This document shows positions 1 through 11,536 of a stretch of 64,000 nt of DNA, piece by piece (the stretch's first letter is position 1; every line of letters starts with the position of its first letter). Where the stretch lies: NCBI GenBank assembly GCA_017654935.2, contig CM065698.1, positions 42,105,151 through 42,169,150 on the forward strand, in the 5' to 3' direction. The stretch comes from Phymorhynchus buccinoides (taxonomy: Eukaryota; Mollusca; Gastropoda; Neogastropoda; Raphitomidae). The notes under the pieces are model-generated. The model saw only the letters and a program-made list of their open reading frames with translations, ran no database searches and was not told the origin of the DNA. Both the position numbers and the translations under genes were made by a program.

Positions 1-934
1 CTGCTACTATTACTACTACTACTACAACAACAACAAGTGCAACGCCGAGCGGCTGCAAAGTCCCCTCGCAGCATCGTAGAGCTACTCCGAAATCGGAATA
101 TGTCGGCTGTACACATACATAAAAACGCATCAAAACAGCACGTAACTACATAAAAACGCATGAAAACAGCTCGAAACCGAATAGTTTTTTTTTTATATAT
201 AGCCTTAGGGTTCGGACCCGTGATTTGAGCGCGCGCGATCATGCGCACACGAGCGCACAGAAAAATTCATGACAACTGTGTTATAGACCATTCATCAAGA
301 AATGTTGTGAAAAAAACTGCATTGAAATACATGCAAAACTTCGCGAGATATTAGCGATTATGTGTTTTGGGGTTTGAACCCCGTAACTGGCGCGACCTTG
401 ACCTTAATGTAAAACTAAATATATCAGTGGATAGCTTGCATCTTGGCAAACTAGTATACCAAATTTGATGATGAGAGACTGAATAGTCTTTGAGAAAAAC
501 GGAAGAATAGCCGGACGGACGGACGGACGGAGGCACGCCGGAGGCACGGACGGATCAGACAGAAACAATAGCTCCCCGAGCCGTTTTCAGGTTTATGAAA
601 GGCAAATAAGCTTCTCCTGCTCATCACGAGTTAAGGACCGCTTCAAACGACGTGTTGCTGAGCCGTTGCATTGCTTCAAATAAATCAAATAAGGCCTAAT
701 AAAATTTGAAACTTTGTTGACTGAAGAAAACATCTTCGAATGATTAGGCTGAGGCATTTTGTGTTACGCGCTTATGTGGAGGAGTATAATTTTATTAGGA
801 TATTAGACTTATTTATTTATTTTTATCCCGCACAAACAACTATAAACCACTGATGTTGTGTGTCTCTCCATCAAGGTTGCGTACATGTTATACTGCACGT
901 AGTCAATTAAACATAGATCTGATCTTTTGTTAGC
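1..934. other. Intron 3 of gene copy A: CTA-repeat remnant and dispersed repeat
   Basis: No gene is seen. The first 40 bases are the end of a CTA/CAA trinucleotide array. The rest is the inverse of 23040-23960 in copy B, including a tract with tandem GGAC/GTCC units at 511-530 and a GC-alternating stretch near 228-238. Parts of the same segment recur at 36640-37060 in copy C, so it is intronic DNA of the duplicated unit. Confidence 0.6.
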
Positions 935-1272
935 GTGCAGAATCTGTATCTGTTCTTTTGTCAGTGTACAGATTCTGTATCTGTTCTTTTGTCAGTGTAC
1001 AGATTCTGTATCTGTTCTTTTGTTAGTGTACAGATTCTGTATCTGTTCTTTTGTCAGTGTACAGATTCTGTATCTGTTCTTTTGTTAGTGTACAGATTCT
1101 GTATCTGTTCTTTTGTTAGTGTACAGTGTTCTTTTGTCAGTGTACAGATTCTGTATCTGTTCTTTTGTTAGTGTACATATTCTGTATCTGTTCTTTTGTT
1201 AGTGTACAGATTCTGTATCTGTCCTATTGTCAGTGTACAGATTCTGTATTTCTTTTGTTAGTGTACAGATTA
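935..1272. repeat. 31-bp minisatellite, copy A (intron 3)
   Basis: About eleven head-to-tail units of roughly 31 bp, each containing GTACAGATTCTGTATCTGTT followed by CTTTTGTTAG or CTTTTGTCAG. The same array lies in the same intron, just after exon 3, in copies B, C and D. The short open frames across it are by-products of the repeat. Confidence 0.9.
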
Positions 1273-1314
1273 GGTTTCGATTGTCATTTTATAAAATTCC
1301 AAGAAGTTTCTTAC

Positions 1315-4060
1315 CGCTTCTGCGCAGTGTACATTTCCGGAACGAGAGCGATGACGTCACTGGCCGCATAATTTATCATTTCCTGCGTCAGGGGTCGCTT
1401 TGCCCAGTACTCCCCTTCAGTCCTGTTCATTTTGGCCTGCAAAACCCCAACACACAATGAGTTCACCTTTGAGTTAGTGCCTCCTTCGAATAAATTTTGC
1501 TTTGTATTTGTCTGTCTCTCTACGAACACGACTACTTATAATCTAACGAAGGGCACACACACAACACAAAAAAAGGAAAAAAAAAAAAAAAGAAAAAAAA
1601 AAAATAAGAGAAGAGAAACTTTATAAAAAAAAGAGAAGAAAAATAAGTAGGCTACATCCTGCTCCTTCTGCTATGGAGAGCTTGGCTAAAACCTTGTGTA
1701 TAACGAGTGACCTTACCAGGGTAGGCTACATACCAGGGTACATCCTGTTCCTTCTGCTATGGAGAGCTTGACTAAAACCTTGTGTATAACGAGTGCTGTT
1801 CCTTCTGCTATGGAGAGCTTGGCTAAAACCTTGTGTATAACGAGTGACCTTACCAGGCTACATCCTGCTCCTTCTGCTATGGAGAGCTTGGCTAAAACCT
1901 TGTGTATAACGAGTGGAGGCTACATCCTGCTCCTTCTGCTATGGAGAGCTTGGCTACCGAGTGGCCTTACCAGGCTACATCCTGCTCCTTCTGCTATGGA
2001 GAGCTTGGCTAAAACCTTGTGTATAACGAGTGGCCTTACCAGGCTACATCCTGCTCCTTCTGCTATGGAGAGCTTGGCTAAAACCTTGTGTATAACGAGA
2101 GGCCTTACCAGGGCTACATCCTGCTCCTTCTGCTATGGAGAGCTTGGCTAAAACCTTGTGTATAACGAGTGGCCTTACCAGGCTACATCCTGCTCCTTCT
2201 GCTATGGAGAGCTTGGCTAAAACCTTGTGTATAACGAGTGGCCTTACCAGGGGCTACATCCTGCTCCTTCTGCTCCTTCTGCTATGGAGAGCTTGGCTAA
2301 AACCTTGTGTATAACCAGTGGCCTTACAAGGGTAGACTACATCCTGCTCCTTCTGCTATGGAGAGCTTGGCTAAAACCTTGTGTATAACGAGTGGCCTTA
2401 CCAGGCTACATCCTGCTCCTTCTGCTATGGAGAGCTTGGCTAAAACCTTGTGTATAACGAGTGGCCTTACCAGGCTACATCCTGCTCCTTCTGCTATGGA
2501 GAGCTTGGCTAAAACCTTGTGTATAACGAGTGGCCTTACCATGGTAGGCTACATCCTGCTCCTTCTGCCCGAAAGACTTTACGACAGCTGGTGTTAAGGA
2601 GGTTCCCCAAGGGCCAGCTTAGGTCTACCTTTCTTTGGCGGCACCACTAAAAGAGAGTGCAAATGCCTCGTAAATACCTAAAGTGGGCTAGGGTTATGGT
2701 TTTAAACTACTTAAAACTGAGTTGGTTCTTCAGGTTCAAAGGAGGTTTTATCCTGTGTTTGTGTTGCAAAGCCAGAGTTTGTACAATGATTTTCTATAGT
2801 GCTGGGTAATCAAGGTCTTGATCTGTTTGTGAAAGACTATGACTCTCAAACTATAAGGGAAACGTTTGCACTGTCACTTACTGCTACCAAAGGGATTGGT
2901 TGGTCTTTTGAAACTTTCCCCAAAGCTAAGATTATCTGTCCTCAAATCCCTTTGGCCTTCAAAGTGGGGATGCACCTATGTGAAAAACATTTCTGCTATA
3001 AACAACATTTACCCCAGTCCATCCAAACAGCAGCTGCCCCTCAGTCCTTGTCGCAAACGACAGCCTGGCATACCTACCACCACAACGTCCTTGTTATCCA
3101 GCAGGGAAGCTTTCTCTGGACAGTAGATGGCACACACGGCGCTCAGCTTATCGCGTGGCGGCAGCTGGATACCTTCTGATATCTGGATTTCACGGTGTGC
3201 CACCTGGGTGTCGTGTACGTTCCGCAACTCTACCCCGTTCTGGAAGTAGAGCGCCTCTGCGTCGTTCTTTGCTGAGTGCAGTACCTGAGCATGGAACAGA
3301 CGTGTTTAAAAAATGATTTGGTGATTGACGAATGCGTGTTTTGCAATAAATGAAATTCACTCTTTTGGCTATAAATGTGAAATATCTTCGATTCATGGAA
3401 TGGTGGCATAAGCCCCATTGATTAGGCTAATTTGTATTTATCCACATATAATAATTATGTTCAAACCAAGAAACAGATCTCGCACTTTAAATAATATTAG
3501 GGCGTATCTAGTGCTTTACACAGGCCTATCTGGTCTTGGAAGATGGATTCCAACTTTTGCCTTTGGAAATAAAATTATGAATTAACAAATTCAGCAACCT
3601 GGTGCTTTTACAAGGTTGGGGTAACTCAAGTTTAAATCTGGTAGACAGTTGTCTTGCACTTGTGAAGTACATCAACCCAAGATCTAACAGTTCATGGTTT
3701 TTCGTTGTTGTTGTTTGTTGTTTGTGTGTGTATTGGAGGTGTGTGTTGTTTCTTGAGAGCCTGGTCTGAATGGCAACACACACTAACAACACATGGCATT
3801 TCATATACCTTCACGATGGCGTCATTTTCCAAAAGACGCTTCAGTCCGCCATCTTTGAACATGCGGGGTTCTCGCTGCACGTCGAAGAGGAATGCGCGTT
3901 CGGAGGTCGTGGCCACTTGCAGCAGGGTCAAAGGTCCCGTGCGGCTGAGGTGGACGCCTTCAGAATCCACGGCCAGCACTGTCTCCCTTTCCAGACTGGC
4001 CACTACTGACTGACACGACGACAGCGTATCCACTACGCTGGTCTGTGCTGATGCCTGCAT
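1315..4060 (-). CDS. EXD1-like 3'-5' exonuclease, copy A (exons 1-3 visible)
   Basis: Three coding exons on the minus strand: E1 3809-4060, E2 3078-3284, E3 1315-1436. All have AG acceptors and GT donors (E1|gtatat, E2|gtaggt, E3|gtaaga) and phases 0, 0, 2. The joined product has a DEDDy exonuclease layout: motif I D32-S-E34, motif II N91-D92, a conserved DTQVAH stretch around residue 109, and motif III Y176-A-A-S-D180. The closest family I recognise is EXD1, by the LQVAT...FLFDV, DTQVAH and W-x-RPL landmarks; EXD1 acts in piRNA biogenesis with TDRD12. Exon 4 onward lies beyond the left edge. The ATG at 4060 is the first conserved one, but E1 may be an internal exon, since EXD1 proteins usually have residues before this domain. 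No stop or frameshift is visible. A different exonuclease-domain family such as Egalitarian is possible. Confidence 0.7.
1655..2565. repeat. 69-bp minisatellite, copy A (intron 2)
   Basis: About thirteen units of 69 bp containing CTGCTATGGAGAGCTTGGCT. Since 69 is divisible by three and the unit lacks stops in several frames, it produces long open frames on both strands. It lies in the intron between E2 and E3, antisense to the gene, as in the other copies. Some units carry an extra GGGTAGGCTACATACC-type spacer or partial duplications. Confidence 0.92.
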
Positions 4061-4221
4061 GCTGATGCTGATCCTGCTGACACGAGTTTTGTTCACACTG
4101 GTTTTTATTCTCCCTACTAAGACTTATGTGTGATTAAACAAAAATGTTTAACAGTAAACTGCATTTTCCAGTGGTAGAGAACGGACTCTTGAAGCGTGTG
4201 TGGTAGCGAACGGGTCCGTGC

Positions 4222-4447
4222 TATTGGCCACTACAAGTAGGGTTATTAACGCCCTTGATGGCAAGAGTTAAGCCCTTGTTGATCAGTATCCAAAAGGGCA
4301 TAAACGCTTGCAAAAGGCAGCCATTAAGTGGCCTCAAATAGGGCTAGTGGCGAGAGTTATTCCCTTGTTTGGTCACTACTCAACCATCTTCCCCCACCCA
4401 CCAAGGGCATTCACTCTTGTAAAAGGCGTTCTTTGCAGTGGCCAATA
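4222..4447. mobile_element. Foldback/MITE-like element upstream of exon 1, copy A
   Basis: The ends are inverted repeats, TATTGGCCACTACAA and TTGCAGTGGCCAATA, with one mismatch, bounded by a possible TA duplication. The interior has repeated AAGGGC and CTTGTAAAAGG-type words. The same element is at 19136-19362 (B) and 53255-53480 (D), so it was there before the duplication. Confidence 0.5.
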
Positions 4448-4559
4448 GTAGCCTCAAAGAAGCCATGTGATTGTCGGCCGGTGATGGTTTGATTTACATC
4501 TAATTAGGCGTTTCCTCCGAGCCGAAGAATTTTTTGTCGGTGATGCTGGAGTCAGCATC

Positions 4560-5260
4560 TGTGTAGATTTCTTGTCTTAGATGGAGTTGGCATCTGTGAG
4601 GCGGTAGGAGACTTTTAGCATTGTGAGGCAAGCCAAAAGGTTGTCCAGGTGCTCCTGTAGTCCACTTGTTTTGTCGCTAGTGTTGGTGAGCAGTCTTCCC
4701 CTCCAAAGGCTGCCTTCAGGGCCACCGGGCGACCTGCTCCGTACCGGAAGTTGATGTTGTCGCAAACTGCCAGGAGACATACAGGCAAGTCGAGTCGTCT
4801 CTGTAGGCGGGCGTGGTCCTTCAAGAGGGGTCCCCAGCCTTCCCAACAGTGGGTGATGCTGTGCCAGCGGCCCATCCCAGGAGATAAGGCTGTGTCTCCC
4901 ATCCTCTGGGCAACAGCACAGCCAAAGCCCAGTGCTGGGTGCCGGCGGATCATTGACGAAGTCAAATCTGCAGAGATGATCCAAGTCGCTGTACGTTGTC
5001 CTGTCAGTTTGCAAGTCGCTCGACTCCCATCTGGTGAGGGAGGAGAACTGTGTCGCCCTTCCTACTATCTGCCACTTAGTAGGACTTCGATAGCAATCTG
5101 CCACCTTGCTTCGGAATCAGCTGCCCATACAGAGAGAGTCAGTATAATCGACCCTCTCTGCACGGACCCCCAAATGGGAATCTGTGATGTGATTGTCCCC
5201 ACCACAAGTTTTATACAAGGAAGTAGCAAGAGAGAGAGAGAGAGAGAAGAGAGAGTCAAA
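4560..5260 (-). other. Conserved, partly open segment of unknown nature, copy A
   Basis: On the minus strand this region holds overlapping open frames of 175 and 116 codons (4577-5104 and 4615-4965). It is closely matched by 18370-19020 (B) and 52310-53200 (D). No domain is recognised. Frames compete and are not conserved as one protein between copies; B has a stop where A reads on. I read it as an old retro-element or pseudogene fragment, or 5' flanking DNA, rather than a gene. A and B both lack about 175 bp that D has near 53010-53185. Confidence 0.4.
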
Positions 5261-5340
5261 AGTCAATGTCAAAGTAAAAAATATGTTAATTGTTAGGCCT
5301 CTGGCCCATAACAATGGAGTTCACACAAAAAAAGTATTGC

Positions 5341-5366
5341 ATATATATATATATATATATATATAT
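5341..5366. repeat. AT microsatellite
   Basis: A pure alternating AT run. Arm B has a shorter version at 18118-18132. Confidence 0.9.
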
Positions 5367-5457
5367 GAGCAACAAACAAAAAAAGAATAAAGACACACCA
5401 AAAAACAACAGCAAAAACACGTATTATATGCAAACAAAACATAGTTACAAACATTCT

Positions 5458-5487
5458 AGGACATGGATGTTGCTCTACATCTCCGCA
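5458..5487 (-). other. Decayed 2A-like motif (arm A)
   Basis: On the minus strand the codons read CGDVEQHPCP after a run of leucines. This matches the 2A-like GDVExNPGP skipping motif found near the start of some LINE ORFs, but the key glycine of PGP is changed to cysteine. The arm B copy at 18015-18044 keeps PGP. No reverse transcriptase follows, so this is a relic. Confidence 0.45.
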
Positions 5488-5688
5488 CAACAACAGCAAG
5501 AACCTCAGATTGGGTGAAAAGACAAAGTCATGAACTGATGCAGTGTCATTGTACCGGTCATGGGGGCATGGGGTGCCAATCGGACATCCTGCCTCTCAAC
5601 AATTCCAGTCACATCATTTCGGCCAAACAAAGCATGTTCACAGTTTCCAGCCATGTCACCATGTCCCTCCCCACTTACTGTCATTACC

Positions 5689-6510
5689 ATTATGAACAAA
5701 CTATACCACAAAACACTACCAACCCTCCATGCACTGTACAAATGTGGCTTGAAATGGCTTTATAGCTTAAAATGACACTGTTAATAGTGGTGGATCCATA
5801 AAGGATGCCAGTGGTTCTCACCATAATGGTGGGAGATAATATTTGATCAAAGAAACCAGAAACACCACTAACTGTGTAAAATAAAAGTAAAAGATTGTAC
5901 TGGTTTACTTTTTGTCCACATTTGTACAGTGCATGGAGGGTTGGTAGTGTTTTGTGGTATAGTTTGTTCATACTTATATTCCACTTCGGTGTGTGCCACA
6001 GGCATCCAATATTGGATCCACTGCCAACTCTTTATTTATGCACTGACTTTCCAGTTCTTTACATGTTGGGTTCAGGGAGTAGCTACACTACAAGGTTTAC
6101 TTGCATCCCTTTAATTAGAGGATCACCTCAGTGGTTGGCTCTTTCTACCCACATGTATTAAATTTTTCAAATCGCTATTTCCGCATTTTAATAACTTATC
6201 TATTTTACCCAAAATGTTCTTCATTTTTCTTTTCACCTTGTGCTGGTTTGCTTAAATTGTGGACTTTTCGGCCTAGTACAGAGAAGACACCATTCTTTTA
6301 TCAGAAATGTCTTCCTGTTGGGGTTGATCCACAAGACAGTGTTTGTTAGCAGATATACATACTGACGAGAATTCCATAAATTCGAAAGAGATCTCTCTAT
6401 GTACTTGCTCATACACTGTCTGTCCCCCATTGGGACGAAAAGTAAACCAGCACAATCTTTTACTTTTATTTTACACAGTTAGTGGTGTTTGTGGTTTCTT
6501 TGATCAAATA
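5689..6510. mobile_element. 822-bp insertion with nested inverted repeats
   Basis: Absent from the matching site in arm B (around 17817-17830). It is flanked by a 14-bp near-perfect direct repeat, TTACTGTCATTACC at 5675-5688 and TTACTGTCGTTACC at 6511-6524. Inside, one roughly 57-bp segment (5690-5746) recurs inverted at 5918-5974. A second, about 75 bp at 5838-5912, recurs inverted at 6440-6515, so the two inverted pairs interlock. No coding capacity is seen. The target duplication length suits a retro-type insertion; the class is unknown. Confidence 0.65.
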
Positions 6511-7033
6511 TTACTGTCGTTACCAGGCAGAAAGGAGCAGCGTAGAAGATAGCTGCAGACAGAACCACCCACACAAAGAACACAGCAATGTCCAGACCGC
6601 TGCACACTTCACCCACTGTCTTCTCTCAATGTCACGGAGTTGTCTCCTTTTCATCTTCTTGTAAAGCAAGACAGGAATAGTTTGCGCAAACCCACCAACG
6701 GCACAACGATAGGAGTCCAATGACGCTGGCATGGTGTGATGTAGTAGCGTTCAAACACAATCACATAAAACAAAAAACTAAAACTAAAAAACCCCTCTTT
6801 TAGTCACTATTAGGTGAAAAAGGTACACACACTTCTGTTTATAGTCACTACTAGGTGCGCAAAGGAAACAACACCACAACTCCGTCCATTTCTTTGTATT
6901 ACACACTCGCAATTATTCGTATTATTTCTTCTTTTCTACTGTAGTAGGTTTCAACGGCAAAACTTGCAAACAGCTGTAGGGCCTATTGAGGGTTTTTGTT
7001 TGTGGCTCAAACCTATAACTCACTTTGTCTGTC

Positions 7034-7632
7034 GGTCCAAAATTGTCGCACTTCAAATCGAGGCTGCACTTCAAATTGAGGCTGCTCTTTAAAATTATGT
7101 ATTTTAAAGCGTACAAAATAATAAACATACGTAATACAGACACTACAACAGACACGACGAGTATGCGGTGCTTCTTTCGATGAGTATAAGTAGGATACAT
7201 AGTTTTAAATGTTTTCCAAAAGATATAAAAAGTTACGAAATGGTGCAGAGATAACATTCTACTGGGACGGTATTCATGTCGAGATAGCATGAGATGATGC
7301 TAACTTAGAAGCTCTTCCAATGTCCTATAGGATTTAATAGGACTTTTGGAAGAGCTTCTAAGTTAGCATCATGCTAAGTCTCATGCTATCTCGACATGAA
7401 TACAACCGTCCCAGGTTTACAGATTAAAATTATTGAAAAGCCAGGGGAAGCGACTCATGATTGGAGTGGTAAAAATAGACAGCGTGCAACAAACTATTGC
7501 GATTCCGTGCTTTTTTTGTTTGTGGCACAATCCACAAACCTATAACTCACTTTGTCGGTCTGTCGGTAGGTCCAAAATTGTCGCACTTCAAATCGAGGCT
7601 GCACTTCAAATTGAGGCTGCTCTTTAAAATGA
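7034..7632. repeat. Dispersed 63-bp direct repeat pair
   Basis: The stretch GGTCCAAAATTGTCGCACTT onward occurs at 7034-7096 and again at about 7571-7632. Each holds two CACTTCAAATyGAGGCTG units and ends in CTCTTTAAAAT. Arm B has versions near 16930 and 17236-17300. The spacer copies at 10829 and 47478 begin with a related TTTAAAGAGCAGACTCAA word. Confidence 0.6.
7261..7413. mobile_element. Palindromic MITE, family P1
   Basis: A near-complete foldback. One arm has TCATGTCGAGATAGCATGAG and GCTAACTTAGAAGCTCTTCC, and the other arm repeats them inverted. The outer ends are TGGGACGG and CCGTCCCA. Arm B has an empty site at about 17090 (GTAAACC|AGAATTTATC). A second member is at 50810-50958. Confidence 0.75.
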
Positions 7633-7763
7633 TGTTTCGTTTTCAATTGTCGCACGCCACAAACGATTGCGAATCCGCGCTTGTTTTTTTTATAGAACGT
7701 GAAGTAAGCAATTGAAGACAGGGCAAAACACGTCTTATCGCCAAGCCGTCAACTTGAGAACTC

Positions 7764-7768
<5 letters not shown>

Positions 7769-7824
<56 letters not shown>
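7769..7824. repeat. GA microsatellite
   Basis: Pure GA run, the inverse of the CT run at about 16769-16840 in arm B. Confidence 0.9.
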
Positions 7825-7827
<3 letters not shown>

Positions 7828-8209
7828 ACGCACCAGTAGTCAGTACACCTCATAATCACATTCATCTCACACAAACTCACAGGGAAACACCAAACAGACT
7901 TACAAACGGACAGAAACACATAGGCTATGCACTTAGTGGGAGTGTTATTTTCCTGGGGAGTGTGTGTTTCCGAGGCGCAGTATTTTTTCCTGTATAGGGG
8001 AGTGCTTTGTTCCCTAAGAAAGCACTTCTTAAAAACACTCCCAGTATTATAGGGAAAAATGACCCCGCCGTGTTTTTTGAAATTTTTATCCGGCTACACC
8101 GGCTGGCCCGGCCCGGCCATGACCGATCCATTTTATTTTCCAAACAAAAAGAAAGAAAGAATTATTTTTAAAAAGGGAAAGAACTGAAAAAAGAAGGATT
8201 TGTTTGAGT

Positions 8210-8480
8210 AAAGGGAAGGAACTCTCGTAATTAACTCCCTTCGCCGAAGTTATTTTCGGCACCTACTCGCCTTGCAAAGTGAGGGCAACAGCCACAAGAA
8301 AACAGAACCAAGTTCATCCCCAGAAAAAGGATGACCCAGATCGTGACAAGGGGAAGGAACTCTCGTAATTAACTCCCTTCACCAAAGTTACTTTCGGCAC
8401 CTGTTCGCCTTGCAAAGTGAGGGCAACAGCCACAAGAAAACAGAACCAAGTTCATCCTCAGAAAAGGATGACCCAGATCA
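8210..8480. repeat. 137-bp tandem duplication, copy A
   Basis: Two units each starting GGAAGGAACTCTCGTAATTA and ending GGATGACCCAGATC. The same doublet is in arm B at about 16130-16385 and in D at about 51480-51715, so it predates the duplication. Confidence 0.8.
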
Positions 8481-8660
8481 GCTTAGTATGACTACCACCC
8501 ACACGTACAGTACACAACAACAGTGGTATAGAGTTGTTCACAAACAATGTTTATCTTTGTGTGAAAGAGATTCGAAACAATGGTCTCAATACACGTTAAC
8601 ATTTTTCACTCTTTTCCCATGAAAACACGGTGATACGCAAGTGATTTGATGAGAAGCATA

Positions 8661-8865
8661 GGGGAAGACGGGGTAAAAAGCGCATGGGCGGGTAAGAAGC
8701 CCACCCCTTATCACTGAAATAAAGAAGATTCAGTCAAATTGGCCCATGAGACGAATGCTAAACATTAACGCTCGAGGGCAAAATGAGACTGAAATTTGCT
8801 ACATTTCATGAGATAATTGGGGTGGGCTTCTTACCCGCCCATGCGCTTTTTACCCCGTCTTCCCC
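8661..8865. mobile_element. 205-bp MITE with perfect 47-bp terminal inverted repeats and TA target duplication
   Basis: The ends GGGGAAGACGGGGTAAAAAG (first 20 bases) match the inverted far end perfectly for 47 bp (8661-8707 against 8819-8865). TA at 8659-8660 and 8866-8867 flanks it. Arm B (about 15936) and copy D (about 51310) hold the empty site AGCATATGTACG or equivalent. The TA duplication points to a Tc1/mariner-type transposase acting in trans. No ORF is present. Confidence 0.9.
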
Positions 8866-9184
8866 TATGTACGTGTTGGTCCCTCTTTTTACACTTACAC
8901 TGGTTAAAAGATTGTGGCGGTAGCCATGAGGTTTCCGAGCATTGGTTACCGCTACACCTATCTGTATTGTTTAAAAAGTCGTGACTTTACTGGTGTTCTG
9001 CCTCCGGGCATTGCTTCCAATTGTTCCCACTATCTTTGTATTTGCAAATGACCGAGACGGACGTAAAGCACCTTTCTTTCTTTTCTTCTTCGTGTGGGTC
9101 CCTCTAACTTTATAAATAGTAATGTACGTCCCATAATTTGTATTATGATCGGGAGGACGGAAAGCAATAATTTAAAAAAAAACG

Positions 9185-9705
9185 TGTGGGTACGCATGTG
9201 TGGGTGCGCATGCGCGTGTACGTGTGTGCGTGTCTGAGTGCGCATGTGTGTGTGTGTGTATGTGTGTGCGTGTCTGTGCCGTGCGCGCGTGTGTGTGCGT
9301 GAGTGCGCGCGCGTGTGTGTGTGTGCGCGTGCGTGTGTATCTGTACGTGTGTGTGCGTGTCTGTGTTGTACGCGTTCTTGCGTGCGTGTGCGCGCGCGCG
9401 TATATTTTGTGTATGTGTGTACCCGCCACCCACCCAGGCCCTATCTGGCCCTAATTATGGTAAACAGTTTCCTGGAAACCGACAAGTGTTTTTTTCTCTG
9501 GCAAGTTTCGGTTTCGGGTATAGTTGTTTGTTTGTTTATTTGTGTCGATCAATTTCACGTAAAGTGCCAGCATGGTGCTGTCTATATAATGACAATTTAG
9601 GGAGTCTATGTATCGTCATCGTCTTTCGTTTTCGCGTCTGACGCGGTCCTTCCTAGAAAGTACTCTAGTCCTATACCTATCGATTTCCTGTAAAATGGCC
9701 TGCCT

Positions 9706-9787
<82 letters not shown>

Positions 9788-9795
9788 TGAGTGAG
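9185..9795. repeat. CA/TG-rich low-complexity tracts
   Basis: Imperfect TG/CG-rich repeat at about 9185-9420 and a nearly pure TG run at 9709-9784. Between them (9430-9700) is ordinary unique-looking sequence shared inverted with 15070-15340. Open frames here come from the repeat. Confidence 0.85.
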
Positions 9796-9975
9796 TGTGT
9801 GTATACTTATGTGTGTTTGTGTTTGGTATTTTGGTAGTCCTATACCCATCGATTTCCTGTAAAATGGCCTGCCTTAGGTGTGTGCCTTAGGTGTGTGTGT
9901 GTGCGTGTGTGTGTGTGTGTGAGAGTGAGTGAGTGTGTGCATACTTATGTGTATGTGTGTTTGGTATTTTGGTAT

Positions 9976-10328
9976 TGAGACGTCTCTGTGAAATTCGGGT
10001 TGTTCCCACCCGGAGAGTGCGTGGCAGCCAGAGGCGCACCACACATTATTATTATGTTCTGTTGTTTTTGTGCATGCGATTTTTGTGTGTGACTGATGCG
10101 GAAGGAAAGGGTGTGGTGGTCAATTTTGACCAAATGACAACTATTTCGTTGCCACTGGGTTTAACGTGTGCTAAGTGCATGGGCAGACGGGACATTGGTT
10201 TATCGTCCCATCCGAAAGCCTCCACGTTTAGACCATAAGGCCTAGTGCAGAGTGAGAGGAACAATCTCCTGTACCCAGTTATGAACTCGGGTTTACTGTG
10301 CATGAGCGAACGCGTTACCCCTGTGCCA
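9976..10328 (-). mobile_element. tRNA-headed SINE, copy 1, cut by a gap
   Basis: Inverse of the complete copy at 14468-14828. The tRNA-like head lies at the right end against the N run, with TGGCACAGGGGTAACGCGTT-type box A sequence on the minus strand. The conserved tail contains AATTCGGGTTGTTCCCACCC. Other members are at 28552-28850 and 49895-50254. Confidence 0.7.
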
Positions 10329-10828
10329 NNNNNNNNNNNNNNNNNNNNNNNNNNNNNNNNNNNNNNNNNNNNNNNNNNNNNNNNNNNNNNNNNNNNNNNN
10401 NNNNNNNNNNNNNNNNNNNNNNNNNNNNNNNNNNNNNNNNNNNNNNNNNNNNNNNNNNNNNNNNNNNNNNNNNNNNNNNNNNNNNNNNNNNNNNNNNNNN
10501 NNNNNNNNNNNNNNNNNNNNNNNNNNNNNNNNNNNNNNNNNNNNNNNNNNNNNNNNNNNNNNNNNNNNNNNNNNNNNNNNNNNNNNNNNNNNNNNNNNNN
10601 NNNNNNNNNNNNNNNNNNNNNNNNNNNNNNNNNNNNNNNNNNNNNNNNNNNNNNNNNNNNNNNNNNNNNNNNNNNNNNNNNNNNNNNNNNNNNNNNNNNN
10701 NNNNNNNNNNNNNNNNNNNNNNNNNNNNNNNNNNNNNNNNNNNNNNNNNNNNNNNNNNNNNNNNNNNNNNNNNNNNNNNNNNNNNNNNNNNNNNNNNNNN
10801 NNNNNNNNNNNNNNNNNNNNNNNNNNNN
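10329..10828. other. Assembly gap (500 N)
   Basis: Exactly 500 N, a conventional unknown-size gap. It sits exactly where arm A stops matching arm B, so the palindrome centre is not fully sequenced. Confidence 0.99.
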
Positions 10829-11199
10829 TTAAAGAGCAGACTCAACTTGAAATTGGGGGAATTTGAATGTGGGTCAGAACTACCCAGAAAAAAATCAAGG
10901 GACTTAATGGTGGGTCAGTGGGTCTTTAAAAGCGATATTCCACAAGCACAGAATACATTAGCAAACGACATATTACATTTGTAGGACTTGATAAATTATT
11001 TTTCGAGTCTGTTAAATTCGCGTGTCTTTCCAACTCGATGCCTGCGTAAAACTAAAAACCGTAAACGTGCTAATTACTAAAGATGAGATTTCTAATAATC
11101 ATTTACTTATTTACATTTATTTATTTCTACTGGTTCTACTTTTTGATTCATTTGTTAACATATTTATTGATTTATTACTTCGTTTTATATATATATTGT

Positions 11200-11500
11200 G
11201 ATAACACATTACCTCTCTCTCTGCACACTATTACATATGTATAATAATAATATATGACACATATTACAGAACAGGTCTGAAGCTTTGGTTATATTTTTGG
11301 AACAACGAATCCTATGTAATATAGGGTCACACTGTTGGCTATAAAAGGTTTTACTAAAGATTTAACATCGGCATATAAGAAAATTACCGGTCGTGTGTAT
11401 AATAAAAACTAAGTTAGGAAAATTATGTATGAAATTTCTAATATGATGGTAGTGAAGCATTTCGACATTTTAATTTTTAATTTTTAATATTTAATATCTG

Positions 11501-11536
<36 letters not shown>

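Noticed and set aside
935..1272. CRISPR-like array of 31-bp repeats
   Set aside because: There are no spacers; repeats are head-to-tail and the genome is eukaryotic.
4061..4096. Upstream GTG start extending exon 1 of copy A by 12 codons
   Set aside because: Nuclear animal genes rarely start at GTG and the extension is not conserved in copy B. The ATG at 4060 is shared by all copies.
9185..9795. Long open frames in CA/TG tracts here and at 11864-12354, 14112-14506, 27238-27808 and 44300-45226
   Set aside because: Microsatellites lack stops in several frames; the predicted products are Cys-Val, His-Thr or Ala-Arg runs.
10245..10984. Open frames of up to 228 codons through N runs, also at 25717-26699 and 43333-44097
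   Set aside because: They consist almost entirely of unknown bases.
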